Assembly: GCA_002715965.1 (NCBI GenBank)
Contig: PBAL01000090.1
Span: forward strand, 1 to 45,272
DNA: 45,272 nucleotides
DNA from: Verrucomicrobiales bacterium
Lineage (GTDB): Bacteria; Verrucomicrobiota; Verrucomicrobiia; Limisphaerales; JAYPXF01
Direction of reading: 5' to 3'
The notes beneath the pieces were generated by a model. It did not search any database, had not been told where the DNA came from, and was given only the letters and a program-made list of their open reading frames with translations. Within the stretch, counting starts at the first letter, position 1. Each line of letters opens with the position of its first letter. Made by a program: the position numbers and the translations under genes. This document shows, one piece after another, positions 36,659 through 44,768 of this stretch.

Positions 36659-37896
36659 GCTACGAAGCCGCGCCCGCGCCCAATCCACTCAGGGGTTTCC
36701 TGCCCTTCAAGGGGGATTACGGCGATGCGTTCCCGCACAGCATGGAATACGACACGCTTCCCCTGCGCGATCTGATGACGGGTGAGAACAGTTTCGATTT
36801 CGCATCGCTTGAAGCTTCATTGGCGGAGGTCAGTTCTCGTTCGAACCATCTGGTGCTCCGAGTTTATCTGGACTCGCCGGGAAAGCCGTTGGCGATTCCC
36901 GAATTCCTCATCGATGCTGGCGTGACCTTGCGGAGCTACGAGGAACATGGAGGCGGCAAGTCACCTGACTACGATGACGAGCGGGTGGTGTCTGCCCTGG
37001 AACGATTCATTGCCGCATTCGGTGAGAAATACGACGGCGATCCGCGGTTTGGTTTTGTCACTTTGGGACTCATTGGTTTCTGGGGGGAATGGCACACCTA
37101 TCCGCATGAAGAGTGGATGCCCGGATTCGGCACTCAAAGCCGCGTCCTCCAGGCATACGCCAAGGCGTTCCAGCAGACGCAATTGACAGTCCGGCAACCC
37201 ATGGCGGACAGCACGACCCTGCCGATCGGTTATCACGACGACTCGTTCACGTTCAGCACATTGCCGGGTGAAGACTGGCATTTCGTGCCTCGCCTCATCG
37301 CTGCCGGCGCCACCAACACGTGGAAATCGAACGTGATCGGCGGGGAGATCCGGCCCGAGTTGCAGATCAATATCTGGAAGCGTCCCATTCCGGATGATCC
37401 GCCGAGCGAGAACTTCGATGAATGCGTGGCCGCGACGCATGTGTCTTGGCTGATCAATCAGAAGGCCTTCACCCCGGAGCTTTCCGGCGAAGCACGCCAA
37501 CGCGCTCTGGCCGGTGCGCGCTCCATTGGTTACGAGTATCATGTGACGGAGGCGCTGCTCCCGTCGATTCGTGTCGGCAGCGAACTCGTGATTGAATTGT
37601 CCGTGGAGAATCGCGGGGCTGCACCGTTTTATTACGAGTGGCCAATTGAGCTGCGCGTCACGGATCCGAGCGGATCTGTCTCGGTTCACCAGAGCGACTT
37701 CAAGGTGCAGCGGGTATTGCCAGGCGCCCCGATGAAATGGACGATCAAGGTCGCTGCGGAACTCGCGGCAGGTGAACATTCCTGCGCGGTTCGTGTCGTC
37801 CCACCCGGCAGTTTGGGACGCCCTTTCGTGTTCGCAAACAAGGAATCTGGCGTGGGCGGCTGGCTGGATGTTGGAAAGATTGGGGTCTTCGACTGA
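36553..37896 (+). CDS. DUF4832-domain lipoprotein
   Basis: The GTG start at 36553 yields a lipoprotein signal ending in a Cys at residue 22 (ISIWTSC). The 447-residue product begins with NPLRGFLPFKGDYGDAFPHS, the mark of DUF4874/DUF4832 proteins. It continues with a TIM-barrel-like region (LVLRVYLDSPGKP, TLGLIGFWGEWHTYPHEEW) and ends in an Ig-like domain (LVIELSVENRGAAPFYYEWP, HSCAVRVVPPG). The barrel resembles glycoside hydrolases, and the GFWGEWH segment holds acidic residues that could be catalytic, but no activity is known for the family. Lipid anchoring suggests action at the cell envelope. A small lipoprotein gene follows 35 bp downstream. Confidence 0.82.
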   Translation: MSIRTVILAVSLSMGISIWTSCKPMPLPPATPNSLSYEAAPAPNPLRGFLPFKGDYGDAFPHSMEYDTLPLRDLMTGENSFDFASLEASLAEVSSRSNHLVLRVYLDSPGKPLAIPEFLIDAGVTLRSYEEHGGGKSPDYDDERVVSALERFIAAFGEKYDGDPRFGFVTLGLIGFWGEWHTYPHEEWMPGFGTQSRVLQAYAKAFQQTQLTVRQPMADSTTLPIGYHDDSFTFSTLPGEDWHFVPRLIAAGATNTWKSNVIGGEIRPELQINIWKRPIPDDPPSENFDECVAATHVSWLINQKAFTPELSGEARQRALAGARSIGYEYHVTEALLPSIRVGSELVIELSVENRGAAPFYYEWPIELRVTDPSGSVSVHQSDFKVQRVLPGAPMKWTIKVAAELAAGEHSCAVRVVPPGSLGRPFVFANKESGVGGWLDVGKIGVFD

Positions 37897-37931
37897 TTGA
37901 CACGTGTAGACCAAAGAGAAATGGTCGGAGG

Positions 37932-38297
37932 ATGTTCAAGCGAATCCAATTCTTGGCGATGCTTCTGTCATTGTGCGTGTTGTCCGGTTGCGTCACGCGC
38001 TACACGGTCGTGCTCAACAGCGGTTCGGTGACCACGTCGAAGGGAAAGCCGAAGATCAAGTCGCAGTACGAAACCGTCACGGACGCGCAGGGCAAGGAAC
38101 GAAAGGTCCTGGTCGCCGAGTACTACGAGTTTGAAGACGTTGGCGGGGACACCCAGAGATTCCCGCTTTCACGTATCGCGCACATCTATCCGGCCAGTGA
38201 CAACGGCAAGGGAGACCTCTACTACATCCCCAACGACTACAATATGCCGGACATCAAGAAACCCAAGCTGAAGAAGAAGCCTTGGTATAAGAAGTGA
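37932..38297 (+). CDS. YgdI/YgdR-like small lipoprotein
   Basis: The 121-residue product has a clear lipoprotein signal with lipobox VLSGC. It is followed by RYTVVLNSGSVTTSKGKPK, the small SH3-like strand pattern seen in YgdI/YgdR-type lipoproteins. The C terminus is Lys-rich (KKPKLKKKPWYKK), unusual for this group. The mature part is longer than in the about 75-residue enterobacterial proteins. The role is unknown. It lies 35 bp after the DUF4832 gene in the same direction, so they probably share a transcript. Confidence 0.78.
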   Translation: MFKRIQFLAMLLSLCVLSGCVTRYTVVLNSGSVTTSKGKPKIKSQYETVTDAQGKERKVLVAEYYEFEDVGGDTQRFPLSRIAHIYPASDNGKGDLYYIPNDYNMPDIKKPKLKKKPWYKK

Positions 38298-38345
38298 GGT
38301 GGTTGAAGAGTTGAGCGGTCAGAGGGTTGAGGGGCGGTGTTACAT
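38298..38345 (+). repeat. Degenerate GTTGA-containing short repeats
   Basis: Immediately after the lipoprotein stop codon, 8- to 9-base units built on GGTTGA, AGTTGA and GGTTGA recur within about 35 bases, then a TTTAAC/GTTAAA inverted repeat appears at 38348-38364. Runs of such GTTGA/GTTAA octamers are familiar from intergenic DNA in this phylum. This copy is short and imperfect. Confidence 0.35.
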
Positions 38346-38359
38346 TGTTTAACAGCCCG

Positions 38360-39024
38360 TTAAAAAACGCAGAAGGATTGAAACCAGTGGGGATGAGGCA
38401 TGTCTGAAGAACCATGGCACTGGGAACACGACAGCCCAAGCAAAGCGAACTCTTCGTTCCTGCCGAGGTATGTCCGGAAGTTGTGAATGAGGGTGTGACG
38501 GGCATGCCAGGCTTGGAAGGCACGGTCCAGATCCGGCCACTCGGAATCCGTAATCGAATACCAAGCCGTATCCCGGTTTCGTCCCTTGTAGATTGTCGCT
38601 TGCCGGAAAATTCCTTCGAACGAAAACCCAAGTCGCTCGGCAGCGACGCGTGAGGGTTGATTCAGCGCATCGCACTTCCACTCATACCGGAGATAACTCG
38701 CCAGTCCGGCGGGCTTGCCGGTGATTTGAGGTATGACGGCGGAAAACTGAGAATCTGCTGCCGACGCAATTTCGCTCAACCACTTGTCAAACCCCTCGCG
38801 CTCATCAAACGGGCCGTAAGAAGATACGTCCAGTTCCTTCCCACCCGGTCCTGATTGAAGGCGTTGAATAGCGAGTCCGAGTGTGAGGTGTTCAGTGGCG
38901 CCAACGAACAATGCCTGCCTTCGATGACACTATGTTCCGGAAACGGTGGAGACGCCCAATCTTCAACCGGCGCGTCAATGGGCTGGCCAAGTTCGTTCGT
39001 CCGAGCTGGTTGCGATTCACTCAT
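38360..39024 (-). pseudogene. Broken GNAT (RimJ/RimL-type) acetyltransferase
   Basis: Read on the minus strand, the N-terminal frame gives NELGQPIDAPVEDW, GRHCSLAPLNTSHSDSLFNA and GRNWTYL. A one-base shift near 38820 leads to SYGPFDEREGFDKWLSEIA and QITGKPAGLASYLR. At that point about 40 residues normal for the family (the strand ending in EVGH and the acetyl-CoA loop helix with its QRT segment) are absent, and the frame goes straight to YEWKCDALNQPSRVAAERLG and FEGIFRQATIYKGRNRDTAW. The missing part contains the acetyl-CoA binding site, so the product cannot be active. The last about 35 codons no longer match the family. It lies between the lipoprotein genes and the AIM24 gene. Confidence 0.82.
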
Positions 39025-39044
39025 CGAAGCCGCGACAGTCCCCG

Positions 39045-39839
39045 TCATCCATCGCCGTCCAGTAAATCGCCAATGCCACCAAGCACAGAACCCTCACCCT
39101 GCCGCTTCCCGCCGACAGACGGCGCATGGGCGAGGATGCGATCGGCCAACCTTGAGAAGGGCAGGCTCTGCAGAACCACCGTTCCACTGCCACGCAGCGT
39201 CGCGAGAAACGCCCCTTCACCGCCGAAGAACATCGACTTCAGGTTCCCCGCGCGCTCGATGTCGTAATCGATCCCCGACGTGAACGCGACCAGACAACCG
39301 GTATCCACCCGCAAGGTCTGCCCCTGTAGTTGTTTCATGATGAGCGTTCCCCCCGCGTGCACGAATGCTTTCCCGTCTCCCTCCAGTTTCTGGAGAATAA
39401 ATCCCTCACCACCGAAGAAGCCTGCTCCAAGCTTTTTCTGAAACGCGATCCCCACCTTCGTGCCCAGGGCCGCACAAAGAAACGCGTCCTTCTGGCAAAG
39501 CACCTCACCGCCAACCTGAGCAAGATCCAAGGGCATGATCTTGCCAGGATACGGAGCAGCGAACGCGACACGACGCTTGCCCGCGCCATGGTTGGTAAAG
39601 TGTGTCATAAAGATCGACTCTCCGGTCAGCGCACGTTTGCCTACATCGAGGAGCTTGCCAAAGAAGCCTTTGTCCGGTTCTGAACCGTCGCCCATCTTGG
39701 CCTCGAAGGTGATGCCGTCCTCCATGTAATTCATGGCGCCGGCCTCGGCGATCACCGTTTCTCCGGGATCGAGTTCCACTTCTACAATTTGAATGTCGTC
39801 TCCAAGGATCTCGTAATCGATTTCGTGGCTTTGTTGCAT
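39045..39839 (-). CDS. AIM24/TIGR00266-family protein
   Basis: The Met codon at 39839 is chosen because the family-like sequence (YEILGDDIQIVEVELDPGE) begins there; upstream codons to 39962 look non-coding. The 264-residue product has the repeated beta-hairpin pattern of AIM24: TVIAEAGAMNYMEDGI, FMTHFTNHGAGKRRVAFAAP, GGTLIMKQLQGQTLRVDTGC and SMFFGGEGAFLATLRGSGTV. It is a mostly beta, cytoplasmic protein with no known enzyme activity; mitochondrial and bacterial relatives are linked to membrane organisation. The 3' end is 20 bp from the upstream start of the GNAT remnant. Confidence 0.88.
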   Translation of the reverse strand: MQQSHEIDYEILGDDIQIVEVELDPGETVIAEAGAMNYMEDGITFEAKMGDGSEPDKGFFGKLLDVGKRALTGESIFMTHFTNHGAGKRRVAFAAPYPGKIMPLDLAQVGGEVLCQKDAFLCAALGTKVGIAFQKKLGAGFFGGEGFILQKLEGDGKAFVHAGGTLIMKQLQGQTLRVDTGCLVAFTSGIDYDIERAGNLKSMFFGGEGAFLATLRGSGTVVLQSLPFSRLADRILAHAPSVGGKRQGEGSVLGGIGDLLDGDG

Positions 39840-39933
39840 GGGGGTCTTTAATGCTGGCTGTTGTCTTGGGTTGCAGAATGTTTCAACGCGGTTGTCCCGA
39901 TATTGGGAACGAAGCGCTCGGGGAAAATAATCG

Positions 39934-40647
39934 TCAGTTGCCGGATGCGTTTCCGGCTCCACCGGCGGTGTTCCCGATGATCTGCGGTGTTCGCACGGTG
40001 ACGTTCGACATTCCTTCGCGAAAGGCCGTGGGCGCTGTCCGCATCGCGCGACCGTAGACCCCGCCCGTTCCCGGCGCCCGTGGCATGATCACCACCGCAT
40101 AATCATTGATCGTGATGTTGATCGGCTGGTCGGCCGTCTTCGCAACCACGTCCAACACATGGATCATCTTCATGTTCACCATCGGTTGAGGCACATTGAT
40201 GATCACGTTTCTCAAACCTATTGCCGGGGCTACAGCCGCAGGAAGCCGTGCAGCCAGATCAAAACCGGGGTTGGGATTCACCAGCCCATCGTTCGCGCCA
40301 CCCGCGCCTCCACCGGAAAGGATTATCGGAGTGGCTGCCGGACCGATATACATGAAGTTGATTCCCAACTTGAGAGGATCCAGCCGTTTGGCCTCCTCTC
40401 GCAAAAACTCGATAACCTCGTCCAAGGTCAGCTCGTCGAACTGAATCTCATCAAGGGTGATGTTGTTCAACTGCCACTTGATCAGCTTTCGCCCATCTCC
40501 ACGCTTCAACTGCCGCTGGACCGAACGCAGGTCCCAAGCAGCGCGAGCCGTCTGATTCGTCGCCGTTGGTGCATCCGCAGCAAATACGTCAGCCACCGTC
40601 AACGTCATCGCACACACCAGGAAACGAACAAAATTGGACCCGCGCAC
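39934..40647 (-). CDS. Secreted STN/secretin N0-like protein
   Basis: The 237-residue product starts at a GTG with a signal peptide (FVRFLVCAMTLTVADVFAAD). Residues 50-190 show the pattern of secretin N0/STN domains: FDELTLDEVIEFLREEAKRL, GINFMYIGP, NVIINVPQPMVNMKMIHVLD and ITINDYAVVIMPRAP. The middle holds a Gly/Ala/Pro-rich insert, and there is no secretin pore domain. In this phylum such free N0-like proteins are frequent and may work with type II secretion/type IV pilus-like machines, but this is inference. It is divergent from the LysR gene. Confidence 0.7.
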   Translation of the reverse strand: MRGSNFVRFLVCAMTLTVADVFAADAPTATNQTARAAWDLRSVQRQLKRGDGRKLIKWQLNNITLDEIQFDELTLDEVIEFLREEAKRLDPLKLGINFMYIGPAATPIILSGGGAGGANDGLVNPNPGFDLAARLPAAVAPAIGLRNVIINVPQPMVNMKMIHVLDVVAKTADQPINITINDYAVVIMPRAPGTGGVYGRAMRTAPTAFREGMSNVTVRTPQIIGNTAGGAGNASGN

Positions 40648-40830
40648 ATGTCGAAGGTGCCACTCAACTCACACCACGCGCAAGAGTGCATTGGGCCGCT
40701 TTTCTGGCAATTTCGTTGCCAAAACCGAAGGAATTGCTGGACTCACGAGATGGAGGGCTGAACTGCCGTAAGTCAAACTGATGGAGTTTTCACCACCGTT
40801 CCTGGATTCATGAAACTCAACCAATTCGGA

Positions 40831-40862
40831 TAAGTTGACTTAATTTATTCGTTTGGCATTAT
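40831..40862 (+). promoter_or_regulatory. Putative promoter of the LysR gene with overlapping dyad
   Basis: TTGACT (40835-40840) and CATTAT (40857-40862) are separated by 16 bases and resemble -35 and -10 boxes. The -35 lies in a palindrome TAAGT-TG-ACTTA (40831-40842), a possible self-repression site. Transcription from here would begin within a base or two of the ATG at 40871, giving a nearly leaderless message. Confidence 0.35.
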
Positions 40863-40870
40863 GCACGCTT

Positions 40871-41749
40871 ATGCAAATCCAAAGCCTGAAAGTGTTTTGT
40901 GATCTGGCGGAGACGGAAAGTTTCACCAAGGCCGCCCAGATCAACAATGTCACCCAGTCGGCTGTCAGCCAGCAAATCAGCGCTTTGGAGAAACAGTTCA
41001 AGTCGTTGCTCATTGAGCGGAGCAAAAAGAAGTTTCGGCTCACCCGCGAAGGAGAAGTCCTCTACGAGTACAGCAAACAAATCATTCAAACTTATGATTC
41101 GCTGCTCAGTCGGCTGCAGGAAATCAAGGATATCATTAGTGGAACTATTCGCGTTGCGACGATTTACAGCATCGGACTGCACGATCTGCCGCCATACATG
41201 AAAAAGTTCCTCAAGACCTACCCGACGGTGAAGGTCCACGTGGAATACCGGCGCGCGAATCAGGTCTACGAAGACGTCTTGGGCAATGTCGTTGATCTGG
41301 GTCTGGTTGCCTATCCGAATAAAGACCAGCGACTGGAAATCGCTCCGTTGCGAATGGATCGACTAGTGTTGATCTGTCATCCGGATCATCCCCTCGCCAA
41401 ACAGGACACGCTCAAGCTTGCTCAGTTGAGCGGGCACAAGTTTATCGGCTTCGAGCCGGACATCCCCACGCGCAAGGCGATCGACAAAATCCTCAAGGAC
41501 CACGACGTGACCGTCAGGACCGTGATGGAGTTCGACAACATCGAGACCGTGAAGCGCGCGGTCGAAATCGATGCCGGCATCGCGGTTGTTCCGCAAGGCA
41601 CTGTGGCGCAGGAGGTCAATAAGTCGACGCTGGCTCAGGTCCACTTCGAAGGCGAAGAGTTCTATCGTCCGCTCGCCGTGATCTGCAAGAAGAGCAAAGT
41701 GCTCTCGCCGGCAATGAAACAGTTCATCTCCATCTTGAAGGAGAGCTGA
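40871..41749 (+). CDS. LysR-family transcriptional regulator
   Basis: From the ATG at 40871 the product is 292 residues. An N-terminal winged helix (QIQSLKVFCDLAETESFTKA, then TQSAVSQQISALEKQF) is followed by the linker helix and a periplasmic-binding-protein-like effector domain (IRVATIYSIGLHDLPPYMKK, NVVDLGLVAYPNKDQRLEIA, VEIDAGIAVVPQGTV). It resembles the CysB/CbbR side of the family. LysR proteins usually control a divergent or nearby gene and themselves; here the divergent gene encodes the STN-like protein and the downstream gene the double sulfatase. Either could be a target. The effector is unknown. Confidence 0.92.
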   Translation: MQIQSLKVFCDLAETESFTKAAQINNVTQSAVSQQISALEKQFKSLLIERSKKKFRLTREGEVLYEYSKQIIQTYDSLLSRLQEIKDIISGTIRVATIYSIGLHDLPPYMKKFLKTYPTVKVHVEYRRANQVYEDVLGNVVDLGLVAYPNKDQRLEIAPLRMDRLVLICHPDHPLAKQDTLKLAQLSGHKFIGFEPDIPTRKAIDKILKDHDVTVRTVMEFDNIETVKRAVEIDAGIAVVPQGTVAQEVNKSTLAQVHFEGEEFYRPLAVICKKSKVLSPAMKQFISILKES

Positions 41750-41807
41750 CGAAGTCCCCGCATCTCTGCGATTGAATCTGTCCGTCGATTCGAGTTAATC
41801 GAACCAC

Positions 41808-44612
41808 ATGCCCCGTCAATTGATCGCAGCCGTCATCGGCCTCATCACGCTGGTCTCATTTCTCGGCCAGGCCAAGCCACGACCCGATGTCTTGTTCATC
41901 ACCGTTGATGATCTGAACGACTGGATCTCGTTGTTGGATTCCAAGTCCCCGATCCGGACTCCCAACCTCGAACGTCTTGCCAAACGAGGCACGCTGTTCA
42001 CTCGGGCCTATTGCATGTCCGCAGCCTGCAATCCTTCCCGCGCCGCAACCATGCTCGGTCAACGCCCCTCCTCGACCGGCATTTACGGGAACAAGAGCAA
42101 CTGGCGCTGGGCGCGCCCGAAACGCAAGACGATCATGCAGCGCTTTCGTGAAGCCGGTTATCTGGTGAAGGGCGCGGGGAAAATCTTTCATCATCATTAC
42201 GACGGCGCTTTCCACGACGATGCATCCTTCGATGAGTTTCAACACATGCGACCTCAATTGTACCCGCCACAGAAAATTAACCAGGCAAAGCAGTACGGAT
42301 CGCGCAACACCGACTGGGGCGTCTGGCCGTCAAACATCAAGGACTCGATCGATCATGGCACCACCGAATACTGCATTCGCGCCCTGAAGCATCCGCCAAA
42401 GAATCGGCCGCTCTTCCTGGCCTGTGGAATCTTCAAACCACACTCGCCTTTCTTCGCTCCCGCCGAGTTTCATCGTAAAACAGATATCGGATTGCCCGTT
42501 CGCAAATCGAACGACTGGGCGGACCTGCCGAATGGCGCAACAAATCTCCTGCGTTCGAAGAAATGGTTCTGGTCCGGAATGATGAACTTGGATCAGCAGC
42601 GACCGGGTTCCTACCAGGCGTTCGTCAACGCCTATGCGGCTTGTGTGCGATTTGCTGATACGCAGATCGGCAAGGTTCTGGACGCTCTGGACGCGAGTCC
42701 CCGCAAGGACAACACCATTGTCGTGCTTTGGTCCGATCACGGCTTTCACCTGGGCGAGAAGGATCACATCGAGAAGTTTGCCCTTTGGGAGAAGGCGAAT
42801 CATATCCCTTTCATCGTGGTCGCGCCCGGCATGAAGCGGGGTGTGCGCTGCGACACGCCTGTGGACATGTCGGTGTTGTATCCCACGCTCCTTAAGCTGG
42901 CCGGATTGCCTGAAGCGCAGAAGTGCGATGGCCAGAGCATAGTGCCTCTCCTTCGCGACCCGCAGGCGAAATGGGACCGCCCCGCTGTGATGACCTACGG
43001 CAAAGGAAACCACGCCGTACGAAGTGAACGCTGGCGTTACATCCGCTACGCTGATGGTTCGGAGGAACTTTACGATCATTCATCGGATGAGAACGAATGG
43101 ACCAACCTTGCCGACGAGCCCAAACACGCAAACGTCATCGCTGCGCACAAGAAGTGGCTTCCCGGTTCCGAAGCGAACGCCGTCCCGAATCTTCAACGCA
43201 AGTCGCCCCGGAAGAAGAAAGACTCACGCCCAAACATCCTGCTCATCGTTTCTGAAGACAACGGTCCGGAACTCGGGTGTTACGGCGATCCGTATGTCCG
43301 CACACCCGTTCTCGACAAGCTCGCTTCGGAAGGCGTGCGCTTCGATCGGGCTTACGTACCCCAGGCCGGGTGCAGCCAGTCCCGCGCAGCCTACTTCACC
43401 GGATTGTATCCGCATCAAAACGGACAGATTGGGTTGGCGACCTGGAAGTTCCGCATGTATCGCGCGGACACGCCAAACATGGTGCACAGCTTGAAAGACG
43501 CGGGTTATCGCACCGGAATCATCGGTAAACTCCACGTCAATCCCAAGGAGGCCTTCCCCTTCGACTTCAAGGAAATCGGCACCTCAAACTTCGCGCGCAA
43601 GAAACTGAAGAACTACGCCACTCAGGCAAAACGCTTCATCACCGCATCGGATCAACCCTTCTTCCTCAGCGTCAACTATCCCGATCCGCATCGACCATTC
43701 ACGCGGCAAACCGGCGGACTGCCAAAGGAACCCCTCGATGCCGGCAACGTGAAACCACTCGCTTACTTCGGCGTCGATGCGCCGGACCTCCGCGAACAAA
43801 CCGCCAACTACTACAACTGCATGAGCCGGCTCGACACTCTGATCGGTCAGTTGCTCGAAGAACTGCGCGCCTCCGGCAAATACGACAACACGCTGATCGT
43901 TTACCTCGGCGATCACGGCGCCGACCTCTTGCGCGGCAAGCGCACGTCTTATGAGGGAGGAGTGCGCGTTCCGCTGATCATCAAGTGGGCAAACCGATGG
44001 AAAGCGGAGAACGACAAGCTCGTATCAACGCTGGATTTGTTTCCGACTTTCCTCGAAGTCGCAAAGGCCAACCCCGTTCCGAACCTTGCAGGAAGATCCC
44101 TTATCCCGCTTTTGAACGGCGAACCTGTGAAGTGGCGCAGCCACCTCTTCACCGAATATCATTTGCACTCCGCGCACAACTTCTATCCGCAGCGCACCAT
44201 CCGCAACGATCGCTACAAGTTGATCCAAAACCTGATGCCCAAGCAGGTTAACCCCGGCTACGATTTTACCATCAACCGGTTCTTTGAAGGCCTGAGCAAG
44301 GTGATCGACGCTGCTCCGGAACCGGTTCGCGGAGCGTATGAACGCATGCGACAACCGGTGGAATTCGAACTCTACGATCTCCGAACCGATCCGTTCGAGT
44401 TCAGGGATCTCTCGGAGAGCTCCGCCCACCGCCCAATCTTGAACGAACTGAAGGACAGGCTCATGAAGTGGCGCGCACAAACCCATGACCCACTGCTGAA
44501 TCGTGAAAACCTGATGCGGTTGAAGGCAGAAGTGGAAGCGTGTTTTCGTGACGGCAAACCGGAGAAGCGTTTCCTCGAACTCAACTACCCGGATTATTTC
44601 TTCGCACAGTAG
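41808..44612 (+). CDS. Secreted double sulfatase: iduronate-2-sulfatase-like plus sulfamidase-like domains
   Basis: The 934-residue protein has a signal peptide (QLIAAVIGLITLVSFLGQ). Domain one (about 25-455) has DVLFITVDDLNDW with Asp34/Asp35, formylglycine motif CNPSR (Cys74), AGKIFHH and SDHGFHLGEKDH (Asp310/His311), like iduronate-2-sulfatase. A basic linker (RKSPRKKKDSRP) leads to domain two (about 473-934). It has NILLIVSEDNGPELGCYGD, CSQSR at Cys522, LHVNP and LGDHGADLLRGKRT (Asp702/His703), like N-sulfoglucosamine sulfohydrolase. The second motif has Gln where C-x-P-S-R has Pro; this is known in sulfamidase-like sulfatases. Both need a formylglycine-forming enzyme, not seen here. The pair would desulfate a heparan-like or other sulfated polysaccharide outside the cytoplasm. 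No stop separates the halves. Confidence 0.9.
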   Translation: MPRQLIAAVIGLITLVSFLGQAKPRPDVLFITVDDLNDWISLLDSKSPIRTPNLERLAKRGTLFTRAYCMSAACNPSRAATMLGQRPSSTGIYGNKSNWRWARPKRKTIMQRFREAGYLVKGAGKIFHHHYDGAFHDDASFDEFQHMRPQLYPPQKINQAKQYGSRNTDWGVWPSNIKDSIDHGTTEYCIRALKHPPKNRPLFLACGIFKPHSPFFAPAEFHRKTDIGLPVRKSNDWADLPNGATNLLRSKKWFWSGMMNLDQQRPGSYQAFVNAYAACVRFADTQIGKVLDALDASPRKDNTIVVLWSDHGFHLGEKDHIEKFALWEKANHIPFIVVAPGMKRGVRCDTPVDMSVLYPTLLKLAGLPEAQKCDGQSIVPLLRDPQAKWDRPAVMTYGKGNHAVRSERWRYIRYADGSEELYDHSSDENEWTNLADEPKHANVIAAHKKWLPGSEANAVPNLQRKSPRKKKDSRPNILLIVSEDNGPELGCYGDPYVRTPVLDKLASEGVRFDRAYVPQAGCSQSRAAYFTGLYPHQNGQIGLATWKFRMYRADTPNMVHSLKDAGYRTGIIGKLHVNPKEAFPFDFKEIGTSNFARKKLKNYATQAKRFITASDQPFFLSVNYPDPHRPFTRQTGGLPKEPLDAGNVKPLAYFGVDAPDLREQTANYYNCMSRLDTLIGQLLEELRASGKYDNTLIVYLGDHGADLLRGKRTSYEGGVRVPLIIKWANRWKAENDKLVSTLDLFPTFLEVAKANPVPNLAGRSLIPLLNGEPVKWRSHLFTEYHLHSAHNFYPQRTIRNDRYKLIQNLMPKQVNPGYDFTINRFFEGLSKVIDAAPEPVRGAYERMRQPVEFELYDLRTDPFEFRDLSESSAHRPILNELKDRLMKWRAQTHDPLLNRENLMRLKAEVEACFRDGKPEKRFLELNYPDYFFAQ

Positions 44613-44768
44613 TTCAGAGAATGTCCGGCACGGGGCTCAATCCGATGGTGCTCGCCCAGGCAGTTCCAACTTCTCTCAACGGAGAGGTGATGAGAAAACT
44701 TCCAACACTTCCTGAAAACGACGGAGCGGGTGCCATTGCCGAGCAATGCTCGGCGCTCCTGTTCGAGA

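Noticed and set aside
38348..38364. TTTAAC/GTTAAA followed by A residues
   Set aside because: Considered as a terminator, but the tract is A-rich on the plus strand and precedes the stem on the minus strand, so it fits neither direction.
41785..41802. TCGATT/AATCGA hairpin just upstream of the double sulfatase
   Set aside because: Six base pairs, AT-containing and close to random expectation in a 45-kb window.
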